Positions 1 through 9,397 of a stretch of 64,000 nucleotides of DNA are shown here, piece after piece; position 1 is the first letter of the stretch, and every line of letters begins with the position of its first letter. The position numbers and the translations under genes are program-made. The DNA is taken from the NCBI RefSeq assembly GCF_025128095.1, contig NZ_JAHLYT010000071.1, positions 1 to 64,000 on the forward strand. The letters run 5' to 3'. Source of the DNA: Synechococcus sp. CS-1328 (GTDB lineage Bacteria; Cyanobacteriota; Cyanobacteriia; PCC-6307; Cyanobiaceae). The notes under the pieces are model-generated. The model was not told where the DNA came from. It did not search any database and was given only the letters and a program-made list of their open reading frames with translations.

Positions 1-947
1 AAGGCATCCCCCAGCAGCGCGATCGCAGCGGCTTTCGAGCGGCTCAGGCTCTGCATGTAGCCACAGGCTTCCGCGAAGCGGTACACCGTCACCAAGGCGG
101 TCACCATGACCCACTCCCAGCCGCGCCGGCCATCGGGGTTGTCCCCGTCGGCATGACCGGTGGGGGCACCGGTTTCATCGACATAGACCACCGGCTGCTG
201 ACGGGCAAAAGCAAGGGCCTCCTGAATGGGCTGCTCCAGCGCCGCGCTGATCCGCTGGCGGATGGTGGCCATCGCTCCACGGCTGTAGACGAAGTCTTCT
301 CCGAAGGAGTACTGCACCCCCAGCAGCTGATCCAGCAGCGCCTGGGTCTTGCTGAAACTCAACGGGAAGGCACTGCCCAGCAAACCCACCAGAGCACTGA
401 GCCGGGGGCCGTAATGGCTCGCTTCCACCTCCGCCGGTAACGAGGCACAGGTGCTGGTGGAACAGCAGGGGCACACCAACCGGTGCAGCCGGTGTTCGAT
501 CACCACTGGTGTGATCGGTGGAATCTCGATCACCTGATGGCGCAGCGGCACTGGATCCACGCCTTCCAACAGCTGACCGCAACGGCGGCAAGCCTGGGGG
601 TGGTGCTCCACCACCTCATCCACCCGCTCGATCGGCAGCAACTCCGGCCCAGATCCGGGATGGCCCGGCTGGCCGCCGCGCTTGCGACCACTGCCCTTGC
701 GCCGCTCTGGCGGCTTAAACCCCGGCCTATCGCTGGAGGGAGGCTTGGAGGAGTTGCGGGAGCTGCGGCCGATCCGCTCGCGCAGATGGGCCAGTTCAGT
801 CGCCAGGGCGGTGAACTGGATGCGGAGCTGCTCGATCTCCTGTTGTTGCCTCTGGCACTGACTGACCAGCTCAAGAAATCCAGCCTTCACTCCCACCGGG
901 GTGGCGGCCCAATTGGCTTCTGAAATCCCGGCCGGTGGGGTGGTCAT
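1..947 (-). CDS. IS66 family transposase (TnpC), C-terminus cut by window edge
   Basis: An open frame of 315 codons runs from the ATG at 945-947 to the left edge with no stop. It has an N-terminal coiled-coil-like stretch followed by the RSSRNSSKPPSSD segment typical of IS66 transposases. Next come two Cys pairs (CRRCGQLL and CPCC) of the zinc-binding region, then VYVDETG carrying the first catalytic Asp of the DDE domain. The remaining catalytic residues would lie off the window. Whether the full gene is intact cannot be judged. The family assignment is firm from these motifs. Confidence 0.88.
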   Translation of the reverse strand, partial: MTTPPAGISEANWAATPVGVKAGFLELVSQCQRQQQEIEQLRIQFTALATELAHLRERIGRSSRNSSKPPSSDRPGFKPPERRKGSGRKRGGQPGHPGSGPELLPIERVDEVVEHHPQACRRCGQLLEGVDPVPLRHQVIEIPPITPVVIEHRLHRLVCPCCSTSTCASLPAEVEASHYGPRLSALVGLLGSAFPLSFSKTQALLDQLLGVQYSFGEDFVYSRGAMATIRQRISAALEQPIQEALAFARQQPVVYVDETGAPTGHADGDNPDGRRGWEWVMVTALVTVYRFAEACGYMQSLSRSKAAAIALLGDA

Positions 948-1034
948 CGCAAGGAGTCTCTGACTGAGATGCAAACGGGAATCAGAACGCCGACAAGGGT
1001 TCAGCAGAGACCAAGTTCGCCGCGAGCTGCCCCG

Positions 1035-1050
1035 ACCCCTGAACGCTTAC
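1035..1050 (-). repeat. Terminal inverted repeat end of the IS66 element
   Basis: On the minus strand the sequence starting at 1050 reads GTAAGCGTTCAGGGG, matching the GTAA start expected for IS66 termini. The partner repeat is outside the window, so the exact repeat length cannot be determined. Confidence 0.55.
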
Positions 1051-1278
1051 AGCTGCCCATTGCTATTGAGTCATAACCGACTGGCCTGGGCTCCATAACC
1101 CTTGCCGCAGAGAGGCGAAGACTTTGCCGGATCTTTGGCAGAGATTATCCGGGAATGGCCGTGTTCGAGGCCAGCCCCCACGGGAACATTATTCGAGCAA
1201 TTGTTAAGAAGGCTAAAGATTTCACGCCGAGGTAAATCAATCGGTAGCGTGCGCAATAAGCCACTAAGTGCCAGAGAG

Positions 1279-4131
1279 ATGACTCCTCAGGTCCAGGTTA
1301 CTCTTACATCCGATCTGCAGGCTTATCTTGCAAATCTTGCATCCATATCTTCGGTAGACCCTAACTCTCTCATCAGCATTAACTTCGGGGGTGGCACAGG
1401 TTGGAACTTTGGGCCTACTAGTACACTGTCGCCCAATACATGGTATTCACTGTCTGAACTGCTGAGCTCGTCGTCCTACGGGGTCACACAGTCTGGGGCG
1501 ACATTCACTTTCCCTGCGACTGGCACGGGCACGACCAATGGAGCTCCCAACGGTGGAGTCATTCAGTTCTCCATTGCAACAGCGTCAAGTGCTCCCAAGA
1601 CGGGTGTGGCCAATCCTGGAGTTCAGGATATTCAGGTGTACAAGGGCTCGCCTTTTTATGCCGTTGCTGGAGTGGAAGCGGCTTATGATCCTAATTCTAA
1701 CCCGGGAGCGCAGCAGGATGCTGATATCTCATTTATTAATTATGGTTTGACTCCGATCCAAATTCAGGGGCTGCAAAGTGACGGCACTCTGAATCCTAAT
1801 CAAGTCATTGATGCCGGAATTAATAAGGGCTCGGCTCTGTATACCAATGCTTATTATTCGGCGCTCACTGCGGGTGACAATGCCCAAAACGCCCAGGGTA
1901 CTGGCAATATTGTCCCTCCCGCGAACCAAGGCGTCTCGGGAACGCCTGGCTCAATCTATACTAATTATCAAAACTATCTGATCAGTGTTGATAGCAGCAA
2001 TACGTCAGGTGTTGCCCAAGGCGATGTCTGGATAAATTATACCGATGGTGGGGCGACTCCAGGCACGCAGGTGGACGCCTATGCCCAGCTCTATGGTTTT
2101 GACGACTCAAATCCCGACGATGGTTATATTATTCTGTCGGGCACTGCTACTGCTACAAATCTTCCCTTCTCGGCACTTTTGCCTTGGAGCGCGGACACTC
2201 TTGCGACGCTGGGGCTGTCCCCATCCACAGCATTGTCAACATACCTAGAAGAACCTGCGGCCATCAATAACAATGGTGCTTCGCTCCTCTTTGTAGATCA
2301 GGCTTTTGACTTTTCATCAGACGCTCCCGGCACGTTTTTTGCGAACGCGACAACGATCAATAACTCTGGCGCCGCGAATGAATGGACGACGCTAAATAAC
2401 TCGGGGGCGCAGGCGGTGGGAGATCTGATGTATATGATTACATATGGATATCTTGGTTCTTCGGTTTCAGATAATGGCCAGATGTTCATGGCTGGCAGCA
2501 ATGGAATCAGTTTCGCGGAGGTCTGGCCAGTTCTGACTAACACGACGAATGGAGGAAGCGTTGTCAATGACGGCACCCCGGCCCCCAGTACGCTGGGGGC
2601 AATGCCGTCTTCGGCGCTTTACTTCAGTAAATCAATTGACTCAACACAATACACAGCTCCGGTTTTCAGTGGCTATTGGGGTGCATGGGCTCAGCCACAG
2701 GCTGCACAAAGTGGCGCCGAAGACTACTGGAACCAATATGCGTTCCTGTTGAAAGGTTATATACCTGATCAGCTTAAAGACTTTAGCTCTGATCCTAGCA
2801 ATCCCAGTGCTGGCATTCCCAAGAATGCGACGAGCCAGCCTTTGCTCGACCTTGGTGTTTATACGTTCGCGATGGATGATCGGCTAGCCCAGGCCACCAT
2901 AGATGCGACCAATGGAATAGCCATCACCCTGGATGCTCCATTCACTGGGGCAGCTGGTATCGATCCATGGCCAAGCCCTGCACCGACACCAACGCCTACT
3001 CCAACCCCTACGCCGACACCTACACCAACGCCTACTCCTACTCCTACTCCAACCCCTACGCCGACACCTACACCAACGCCTACTCCGACGCCAACTCCAA
3101 CCCCTACGCCGACACCAACCCCTACGCCGACACCTACACCAACTCCAACTCCAACGCCGACACCAACTCCAACTCCAACTCCAACCCCAACCCCAACCCC
3201 AACCCCTACGCCTACACCAACCCCTACTCCGACGCCTACTCCGACGCCAACTCCTACACCAACGCCAACCCCTACTCCTACGCCGACACCAACTCCAACT
3301 CCAACTCCAACCCCTACTCCTACGCCGACACCAACTCCAACTCCAACTCCAACTCCAACTCCAACCCCTACTCCTACGCCGACACCCAGTCCAACTCCTC
3401 CTCAGCCCCCCTCGCCAACGCCTGATGACATCGTATCGGGAGATATCATCATCACTGTGTATGACGTGCCCAATAGCACGAGAGTCGCTGACCTAAGCAG
3501 TTTGAATGTCAGTCAGAATTCGGGGGTTACCAATGTAGTCTTTACCCAGTCATTCGACAATGTTGCCATTATTATTGAAAATGGAGGTATAGGCGTCTTT
3601 CGGACAGAGGCAAGTGATCCGATCACTGGTGCACGCGTATTCTTTCTTGAGGGTGGAAGTCTGACATTCCGTGATGGATTTAACTTTGTCGATCAGGGCG
3701 TTTTCATGAGCGATGCTGGCGACAGGCTGGAGTACAGGGACAACGCCATCAAGCGTGGACTGGTTGAGCTTGGGGAGGGAGGGGATAAGGTGATCTTTAG
3801 AGATGGATCCCTCAAGGGGATTGAAGTCCTCTTCGGGGATGACACGTCAAAGGACTTTGCAAAGTTTGTTGGTTCCGCCAAGGTCAAGGGTGTTGCCGTG
3901 AGGGAATTTGGAATTCAAGACAAGGTAAGAATCGACAAGAAGACTTACTCGTATCAAGATCTTGCTGATCTGGCCGGCGGCAAGGGCGTCGTCAAGATTG
4001 AAGGTATACGTATATTTTTGGCGGAGGCTTCGCCGCCGGTTGATTCGGTAAGTCCATTTGCTTCTGCTGCTTTCCCGCCGCTGTCCGTGTCTGGTGATGC
4101 TTTGGCTCCCTTGCCGCCGGTCTTGGCTTGA
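1279..4131 (+). CDS. Large putative surface/secreted protein with a 67-fold Pro-Thr repeat
   Basis: About 950 residues from the ATG at 1279. The frame stays open upstream to a TTG at 1102, but the ATG is preferred because the upstream translation looks non-coding. Residues 1-565 are a Ser/Thr/Asn/Gly-rich region of unknown family. Residues 569-702 are 67 uninterrupted Pro-Thr dipeptides. The last ~245 residues contain Gly/Asp-rich strand-turn units such as [10 protein letters not shown] and [11 protein letters not shown], resembling degenerate RTX-type beta-roll repeats. No N-terminal signal peptide is visible. The inference is a type I-secreted adhesin or surface protein with a rigid PT stalk joining two domains. 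The IS66 end lies about 230 bp upstream and may affect its promoter. The function is not known from sequence. Confidence 0.75.
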   Translation: MTPQVQVTLTSDLQAYLANLASISSVDPNSLISINFGGGTGWNFGPTSTLSPNTWYSLSELLSSSSYGVTQSGATFTFPATGTGTTNGAPNGGVIQFSIATASSAPKTGVANPGVQDIQVYKGSPFYAVAGVEAAYDPNSNPGAQQDADISFINYGLTPIQIQGLQSDGTLNPNQVIDAGINKGSALYTNAYYSALTAGDNAQNAQGTGNIVPPANQGVSGTPGSIYTNYQNYLISVDSSNTSGVAQGDVWINYTDGGATPGTQVDAYAQLYGFDDSNPDDGYIILSGTATATNLPFSALLPWSADTLATLGLSPSTALSTYLEEPAAINNNGASLLFVDQAFDFSSDAPGTFFANATTINNSGAANEWTTLNNSGAQAVGDLMYMITYGYLGSSVSDNGQMFMAGSNGISFAEVWPVLTNTTNGGSVVNDGTPAPSTLGAMPSSALYFSKSIDSTQYTAPVFSGYWGAWAQPQAAQSGAEDYWNQYAFLLKGYIPDQLKDFSSDPSNPSAGIPKNATSQPLLDLGVYTFAMDDRLAQATIDATNGIAITLDAPFTGAAGIDPWPSPAPTPTPTPTPTPTPTPTPTPTPTPTPTPTPTPTPTPTPTPTPTPTPTPTPTPTPTPTPTPTPTPTPTPTPTPTPTPTPTPTPTPTPTPTPTPTPTPTPTPTPTPTPTPTPTPTPTPTPTPTPTPTPTPTPTPTPTPSPTPPQPPSPTPDDIVSGDIIITVYDVPNSTRVADLSSLNVSQNSGVTNVVFTQSFDNVAIIIENGGIGVFRTEASDPITGARVFFLEGGSLTFRDGFNFVDQGVFMSDAGDRLEYRDNAIKRGLVELGEGGDKVIFRDGSLKGIEVLFGDDTSKDFAKFVGSAKVKGVAVREFGIQDKVRIDKKTYSYQDLADLAGGKGVVKIEGIRIFLAEASPPVDSVSPFASAAFPPLSVSGDALAPLPPVLA
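2983..3384 (+). repeat. Hexanucleotide CCN-ACN repeat encoding (Pro-Thr)67
   Basis: This is 402 bp of strictly alternating CCN and ACN codons with varied third positions. Larger blocks recur, for example CCTACGCCGACA followed by CCTACACCAACG, which suggests past unequal exchange. Because the unit is 6 bp, expansion or contraction keeps the reading frame. The repeat also opens the two other forward frames, producing spurious ORFs. Confidence 0.95.
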
Positions 4132-4162
4132 ACGCAGGGGAACTTCGTTTGGCGGATTCGTG

Positions 4163-4198
4163 GGGGTCTGAAGAAGGCACTGCCCGACTGCAGACCCC
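4163..4198. terminator. Candidate bidirectional hairpin between convergent genes
   Basis: GGGGTCTG (4163-4170) and CAGACCCC (4191-4198) form a perfect 8-bp inverted repeat with a 20-nt loop in the 83-bp gap between the surface-protein gene and the convergent kinase pseudogene. No strong T-run follows, so this is a tentative terminator. Confidence 0.4.
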
Positions 4199-4214
4199 AT
4201 CGTCCATCACTCCT

Positions 4215-4885
4215 TCAGCGTCTGCGCTCGCGCTGCACCACACGCCGGAACAGACGGTAGCCCTTGCGCACCCCATCCAGCACGGCGGCCGGGGCCCGCA
4301 GGCGCAGTGGCGCGATCAGGGGGCGATAGAGCCGGTGATAGGCCCAGCGCCGGTCGCGCCAGGCCCAGCAGGGATCCGGATTGAGGAAGTCCGAGATGTC
4401 CACGATCAGGCCCCGGTCCTGATGCAGCATCCCGTTGCGGTCGTGTACATCGTGGGCGTGGAGTCCGCGGCTCACCGGATAGGCGAGAGCAGCGTCGATG
4501 TCCTCGATCGGCTGGGGTGGGATGAACACCCCGGCGCGCAGGCAGTCGTACAGGGTGATGCCCCGCAGGCGCCGCAGCACCAGATAGCTCTCGCCCACGT
4601 GAAAGCAGCGGGAGAAGGCGGGATCTTCCCCGATCCGCCGGTACACTTCCGCCTCCTGCTCGATCCCCGGCCGGTCCGGTGCGGGCGGCGTAGTTGCCGC
4701 AGCCGATCACACCCCAGGGCTCCGGCAGGTTTGCCACCCGCACCGGATCGTGGGGATCCACACACCGCACGTCCAGCTGCGGCAGGAGCTGCTCTTCCAC
4801 AAGGCCCAGCAGATCGTGGATGCGATGGAAGGCCGTGGGTCGTTCACCGAGCGCTCTGCTGCGGGGAGAACCTCGCTGGCACCCA
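4215..4885 (-). pseudogene. Degraded protein kinase-like gene
   Basis: Three frames must be joined to recover one kinase-like protein. The start ATG at 4885 overlaps the stop of the upstream hydrolase gene (ATGA) but soon loses frame. A second frame encodes a segment ending in VIGCGNYAA, which resembles a glycine-rich nucleotide loop. A third frame (4215-4646) holds EQEAEVYRRIG (helix-C-like), DVHDRNGMLHQ (catalytic-loop-like) and VDISDFL (DFG-like). The stretch expected to carry the beta-3 lysine is missing at the second junction, near 4665-4680, so a small deletion as well as a frameshift is likely. The identification as a kinase fold is by motif order only. A sequencing error could explain one junction but hardly both. 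Confidence 0.6.
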
Positions 4886-6412
4886 TCAGGGCGCCGGCAC
4901 GGCCGGGAGCTGGGGGGTCACATCCACCAGGGCGAAGCTGGTGTCACCCCAGCCATCCGCTGGCAACAGTGGTGGTGCGCTGGGTCCCGGTGCGGCAGCC
5001 GGCCCCGCCGCGAAGGCACCCTCCGTCCAGGCCAGAAGCAGGCCACGCAGGGGGCCGCCTCCGTCGGCTTCGATCGAGCGAAGGTTGAAATGATCTCCCC
5101 CCTGGGCCAGCACAAGGCGATGGCCACCGCCGGTGTTGCGAGCTTCCTGGGCCATCGGTGTGATTGCCTCGGGCCCTGCCGGTACCACCCAGTCCTTGCT
5201 GCCGCTCACGAGCAGGACCCGCCCATTCATCGCCTTGCCTGCACCGACATCAAACAGCAGGCGCATCGGCGGGCTCACCGCCACCACGGCCGTAACCCGG
5301 GGATCAGCCCCGCCGGCCCGGTTCGCGCTGGTCAGGAAGCTGCACTGGAGCACCCAGCTGAGGTTGCGAGCCGGATCCCTCAGGTTCTCGCAGGAGCGGC
5401 CCAGCTGGGTGGCGCTGGGCCGGGCCCCGGCCAGCTGCAACACCGTGGTCGCCCCCCACGACTGACCCATGGCCACCACCTGATCCGTGCGCACGGGGGC
5501 CGGCAGAGCGAGGCTGCCGGCGTCGCCGGCATCGATCGCCGCTGACACATCCAGGGGGCGCAGCCGCAGGTCGTCGGGGTTCGGCGGTGGCACTCGACCG
5601 GCGAGCATGGCCTGCTGCTGGGCCTGGTCGCTGCCGGGATGGCGGGGCAGCAGCACGGTGTAGCCGTGGCTGGCCAGGTGGGCGCCCCAGCCCTCGAAGT
5701 TCACCGGATCGTCCCAGAGTCCATGGGAGATGACCACCAGACGGCCGTTGCCACTGCTGCTGGGCGCCATCGTGATCACCTGGACCGGCTCGGGGCGGTG
5801 CGAGACGGGGATGGCCACCTGCTGGCGGATCGGCTTGAGAGGCCCTGGAAGGCTGAGGGCCGGATCGATGCCGGCCGGTTTGCCGCTGCTGATCAGGCTT
5901 TCGGCGGGTTCCTGCTGACGCACCAGCCGATCAAGTCCGAACACCGCCTGATCCAGTTCGATCGAGGCGCTGCGTCCGGGGAGCACCTCAAGCACATCCA
6001 GCAGGCTGAGGTGGCCCTTGGCGGAACGTCGTTCGAGCGTCGCCACGATCTGCTCAGGATCGGCAGGGGTCTCCAAGCCATCGACCCGCACCAGTGCCTC
6101 CAGAATCAGCAGCACCTGACGCATCAGGGGCGAGCCCGCCGACTCCTTGGCGATGGCACCGACGGGAATGGGCAGGGGGGCCTGAAGCAGGGAGATCAGC
6201 CGGCTGCCGAACTTGCCATCGGTGGCTTGGTTGAGCTGGGCCAGGTCGCTGGTTCCGGTCAGCAGGCTCTGGGGATCACGCAGCTCCGCCACCCGCACAC
6301 TGACGCTGGTGTCGACCAGGGGAAGGCGGATTTCAATCAGCTCCAGGGCCTTGGCCGGTGGAGCCAGCATCAGCCCGAGGGCGAACAACGGGATCGGGCG
6401 CAGGAGCGGCAT
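4886..6412 (-). CDS. Secreted alpha/beta hydrolase with N-terminal DUF1400-like domain
   Basis: A 508-residue protein. Its N-terminus (PLLRPIPLFALGLMLAPPAKA) is a signal peptide, so it is predicted to be periplasmic. Residues ~22-150 resemble DUF1400, a domain found in cyanobacteria ahead of hydrolase folds. The hydrolase domain shows VISHGLWDD (oxyanion region), GQSWGA with the nucleophile Ser in the GxSxG elbow, a later acidic region around GSKDW and GGDHFN with the likely catalytic His. The substrate cannot be inferred; lipase or esterase activity is the general expectation. Its stop overlaps the start of the adjacent kinase-like pseudogene, suggesting they were once cotranscribed. Confidence 0.8.
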   Translation of the reverse strand: MPLLRPIPLFALGLMLAPPAKALELIEIRLPLVDTSVSVRVAELRDPQSLLTGTSDLAQLNQATDGKFGSRLISLLQAPLPIPVGAIAKESAGSPLMRQVLLILEALVRVDGLETPADPEQIVATLERRSAKGHLSLLDVLEVLPGRSASIELDQAVFGLDRLVRQQEPAESLISSGKPAGIDPALSLPGPLKPIRQQVAIPVSHRPEPVQVITMAPSSSGNGRLVVISHGLWDDPVNFEGWGAHLASHGYTVLLPRHPGSDQAQQQAMLAGRVPPPNPDDLRLRPLDVSAAIDAGDAGSLALPAPVRTDQVVAMGQSWGATTVLQLAGARPSATQLGRSCENLRDPARNLSWVLQCSFLTSANRAGGADPRVTAVVAVSPPMRLLFDVGAGKAMNGRVLLVSGSKDWVVPAGPEAITPMAQEARNTGGGHRLVLAQGGDHFNLRSIEADGGGPLRGLLLAWTEGAFAAGPAAAPGPSAPPLLPADGWGDTSFALVDVTPQLPAVPAP

Positions 6413-6659
6413 AGTGAGATGGATGGCAGGACAGGCAACCTGCAGGGGAGCCAGCAGACCTTTCAGTCTCTGGAATGGGAAGAATCTGGCATGGCCTCAC
6501 GCGGCCAGGGCCGACCAGGTGTTGCTGGACCAACCAAGCCAGATGTGCGCAATGAAAGGCGAGCCTGACGCACACTGGAGTCAATCGTTCCTGCGCCTCA
6601 AGCAGTGGCCCCAGACAACGGCCACAGGATCAGTGAATCAGTTCATCGGATTCCACGTC

Positions 6660-7313
6660 ATGATTGACCACAATCCTCAGATACGGAAGATTCTAGGACC
6701 TCTGGCGGCAACGGTGATGGCGTTGGCGCCGGCAGCTGCCGAGGCGGCTCCCTACGGCACCTGGCTGTCCCAGCCTCAGATCTGGTTTCATTCCACCAAG
6801 GGCAGTCTGAGCCAGGTCATGGCCCAGATCCGCAGCGAAAACTATCAAGTCGTCTTTCTGGATTACCGAAAAGTATCGGATTCCATGCAACAAGAGGTTG
6901 CGCGAGAAGCCCGACGCCATGGTCTGATGCCCGTGGTCTGGGTGCAGTCACCCCAGTATCGCCGCATGAGCATTCGAGACCTGGTGGTTGAAGCCCGCCA
7001 CGCTGACGGAATTCAGGTGGATGACCATTTTTTCGCAAATTACAATCAGTCAGACTTTTATGTGCTGCGAAGGGCCTACACAAATCCCATTTTCTGCAGT
7101 ATTCAGCCCTTCCAGGCCGGCTTGGCTCCACACGGTGGGTGCAATCAATTGGATGTGCAGTGCTACACGCCCGAGACGTTCCAGAACTGTGTCAAGCTCG
7201 CGGACAAGATGGGCGCCGTCGTGAGTTTATCCACGGCGAACACCCTGAGTCGTCAGGCAGCACTTGGTGGGCGACGGTTTAATACGTTTCTCTGGCCTGG
7301 CCTGAGAGACTGA
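6660..7313 (+). CDS. Small exported protein of unknown function
   Basis: 217 residues from the ATG at 6660. The frame is open much further upstream, but that part overlaps the divergent hydrolase gene antisense and looks non-coding. The N-terminus has a hydrophobic stretch ending in a run of Ala before APYGTWLSQP, consistent with a signal peptide. The mature part alternates strands and helices (VVFLDYRKV, MPVVWVQSP, DGIQVDDHF, GAVVSLSTAN), which could be a TIM-barrel-like fold related to putative glycoside hydrolases. That is only a guess, and no catalytic motif is recognised with confidence. Confidence 0.65.
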   Translation: MIDHNPQIRKILGPLAATVMALAPAAAEAAPYGTWLSQPQIWFHSTKGSLSQVMAQIRSENYQVVFLDYRKVSDSMQQEVAREARRHGLMPVVWVQSPQYRRMSIRDLVVEARHADGIQVDDHFFANYNQSDFYVLRRAYTNPIFCSIQPFQAGLAPHGGCNQLDVQCYTPETFQNCVKLADKMGAVVSLSTANTLSRQAALGGRRFNTFLWPGLRD

Positions 7314-7330
7314 AGAACTGAACAGAGGGC

Positions 7331-7447
7331 TGAGCTGAAGAGTTGAGCTGAAGAGATGAACTGAAAAGCTGAACTGAAGAGCTGAACCGCAGAGCTGAAC
7401 TGAAGAGATGAACTGCAAAGTTGAACTGCAAAGTTGAGCTGAAAAGA
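7331..7447 (+). repeat. Nine tandem copies of a 13-bp unit, consensus TGAACTGAAGAGC
   Basis: Units start every 13 bp from 7331 (for example 7370-7382 TGAACTGAAGAGC, 7409-7421 and 7422-7434 both TGAACTGCAAAGT). A less regular related unit precedes them at 7311-7330. The array fills much of the 256-bp gap between the exported-protein gene and the SulP transporter gene. It contains many stop codons (TGA) on the plus strand and looks non-coding. Confidence 0.92.
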
Positions 7448-7569
7448 AGAACTGATTCAATTGGACCTGGCTTCCAGTCGGGCCCTGCTGTTGGCCGTCG
7501 TACAGAAGTGCCTGGCCCGGCGTTCCACCGCTACGACCCCAGCCTCGATCCCACCACCGCCTCCACCCC

Positions 7570-9264
7570 GTGACCTCCCTGCTCCAACGGCTGCCGCGAC
7601 CGGCTGGACTGCTGCCGCTGCAGCCCCATCAGCTGGCCGCCGATGTGCTGGCCGGGCTCACCCTGGCGGCCCTGGCGATTCCTGAGGTGATGGGCTACAC
7701 CCGCATTTCCCAGACCCCTGTGGTGACGGGGCTTTACACCATGTTGCTGCCGATGGTGGCCTTTGCGCTGCTGGGCGCCTCGCGGCATCTGGTGGTGGCG
7801 GCGGACTCCGCCACCGCGGCCATCCTGGTGGCCACCCTGGCCGGTGTGGCGGCACCGGGTTCGGCCCCCTATGGGGGGCTCACCATGGCGGTGGCTCTGG
7901 TGGTGGCGGTCTTTCTGTCGCTGGCAGCTGTTCTGCGGCTTGGCTTCCTGGCCGACTTTCTGTCCCGCAGTGCTCTGATTGGACTGCTCTCCGGCATCGG
8001 CGTGCAGGTGGCGGCTGGCGAGCTGCCTGGTCTGTTCGGTCTGACCAAGCAGGGCCATGGCGCCCTTCAGCAGATCCTCTCCGCGTTTGCTCGGCTAGGC
8101 CAGAGCAGGATCGACCATCTGCTGGTGGCTGTGGGGGTGATAGCTGTGATCGTGGGATGCAGGCGGCTCAACCGGCGGCTTCCCGGTGCCCTGATCGCTG
8201 TGGCTGGCTCGATCCTCGTCAGTGGGCTGCTGGATTTTCCCGGCAAGGGGCTCGACGTGGTGGGCACCGTTCCCGGCGGTCTCCCCCATCTGGTCGTTCC
8301 AGTCGTCCGTGCGTCCCAGTGGAACGCTGTGCTGGTCAGTGCCGCCTCCTGTTTTGTGGTGATCCTGGCCCAGAGCTCCGCCACGGCCCGGGCCTATGCC
8401 CAGCGCTACCGGGAACGCAGTCTGGAAAACCGGGATCTGGTGGGGCTGGCTGCCGCCAACCTGGCCGCCGGGCTGAGTGGCACCTTCGTGGTGAACGGCA
8501 GCCCCACGAAGACCGAGATCGTCGATTCTGCCGGCGGGCGCAGTCAGTTCGCCCATCTCACGGCAGCAGCGGTCGTGCTGTTGGTGCTGCTGTTCTTCAC
8601 CAGGCCGCTGGCGCTTCTGCCGGCCGCCGTGCTTTCCACGATCGTGTTTCTGATCGGTGTGAAGCTGATCGACTCGAAGGGCCTTCAGGAGCTGTGGCAT
8701 CTGCAGCGCAATGAATTCGTGATCGCCGTGGCCACACTGATCACCGTCGCCCAGGCCGGTGTGATGCCGGGCATCACGCTGGCCGTGGTGCTCTCCCTGA
8801 TCGAGCAGGTTCGCCACACGTACCGCCCCCGCACGTCTCTGTGGACTCCGAATCAGGACGGCACGGCCCTGTGCACGGTGCCGGTCAGCCCCGGGGTGCT
8901 GGCTGCGCCAGGGATTCTGGCCTACCGCTTCGAGGCCAACCTGTTCTATGCCAATGCCAATCGCTTCACGCAGGAATTGATGGCGATCACCAGTCAGCCG
9001 GATGCCGTGATCCGCGGCCTGGTGGTGGATGCCTCCGGCATTGATGATATCGACTACTCCGCTGCCAAGGCCCTGCTGGAACTGCGTGACGATCTCAGCC
9101 AGGCAGGGATCCAGATTGCCCTGGTCACCAGTTCCACGGCCATGCTGGAGGAGCTGCACCGATTTGGCATGGGGATGGGATATGGAGACAACAGTGTTGG
9201 CATCTATGCGACAGTGAAGCAAGCGATTCACGCACTATCTGCACGTCTTGGCGCAATGACCTGA
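7570..9264 (+). CDS. SulP-family anion transporter with C-terminal STAS domain
   Basis: 564 residues from GTG. The N-terminal ~400 residues are strongly hydrophobic with about 12 membrane segments and the SulP-type opening LAGLTLAALAIPEVMGYTRI. The loop FVVNGSPTKTEIVDSAGGRSQ is the conserved region of the family. The C-terminal ~110 residues are a STAS domain (LVVDASGIDDIDYSAAKAL). In cyanobacteria this family includes sulfate transporters and the BicA sodium-bicarbonate symporter. Sequence inspection does not decide between them, so no gene symbol is given. Confidence 0.88.
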   Translation: MTSLLQRLPRPAGLLPLQPHQLAADVLAGLTLAALAIPEVMGYTRISQTPVVTGLYTMLLPMVAFALLGASRHLVVAADSATAAILVATLAGVAAPGSAPYGGLTMAVALVVAVFLSLAAVLRLGFLADFLSRSALIGLLSGIGVQVAAGELPGLFGLTKQGHGALQQILSAFARLGQSRIDHLLVAVGVIAVIVGCRRLNRRLPGALIAVAGSILVSGLLDFPGKGLDVVGTVPGGLPHLVVPVVRASQWNAVLVSAASCFVVILAQSSATARAYAQRYRERSLENRDLVGLAAANLAAGLSGTFVVNGSPTKTEIVDSAGGRSQFAHLTAAAVVLLVLLFFTRPLALLPAAVLSTIVFLIGVKLIDSKGLQELWHLQRNEFVIAVATLITVAQAGVMPGITLAVVLSLIEQVRHTYRPRTSLWTPNQDGTALCTVPVSPGVLAAPGILAYRFEANLFYANANRFTQELMAITSQPDAVIRGLVVDASGIDDIDYSAAKALLELRDDLSQAGIQIALVTSSTAMLEELHRFGMGMGYGDNSVGIYATVKQAIHALSARLGAMT

Positions 9265-9397
9265 CCTGCAGGGCTGCCTGTCAGGGCTGGCGTTTGCTTC
9301 AAGGCCTGCATCAACAATAACTTTGTGGCCCTGCTCCATCGAGATCGCCCATCACCCCATAGGTTGGATGTCAGGAGTGGTTGGAACTAAACCCACC

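Larger units (their letters stand above)
1..1050 (-). mobile_element. IS66-family insertion sequence, partial
   Basis: Only the transposase-start side of the element lies in the window; the rest continues beyond base 1. The boundary is placed at 1050 because the complementary strand read from 1050 into the element begins GTAAGCGTTC, and IS66-family terminal inverted repeats typically start with GTAA. Members of this family usually make an 8-bp target duplication, which would then be bases 1051-1058, but the other copy is outside the window. The accessory tnpA and tnpB genes are not visible between the transposase start and this end, so it may be a transposase-only form. Confidence 0.75.

Noticed and set aside
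2933-3496. Two extra forward open frames (2933-3496 and 2967-3425) across the Pro-Thr repeat
   Set aside because: They arise only because the 6-bp repeat has no stops in any forward frame; their translations are low-complexity Asn/Tyr or Gln/Leu/Arg/His runs.
7331-7447. Possible CRISPR array
   Set aside because: The 13-bp units are directly adjacent with no unique spacers, so it is a simple tandem repeat.
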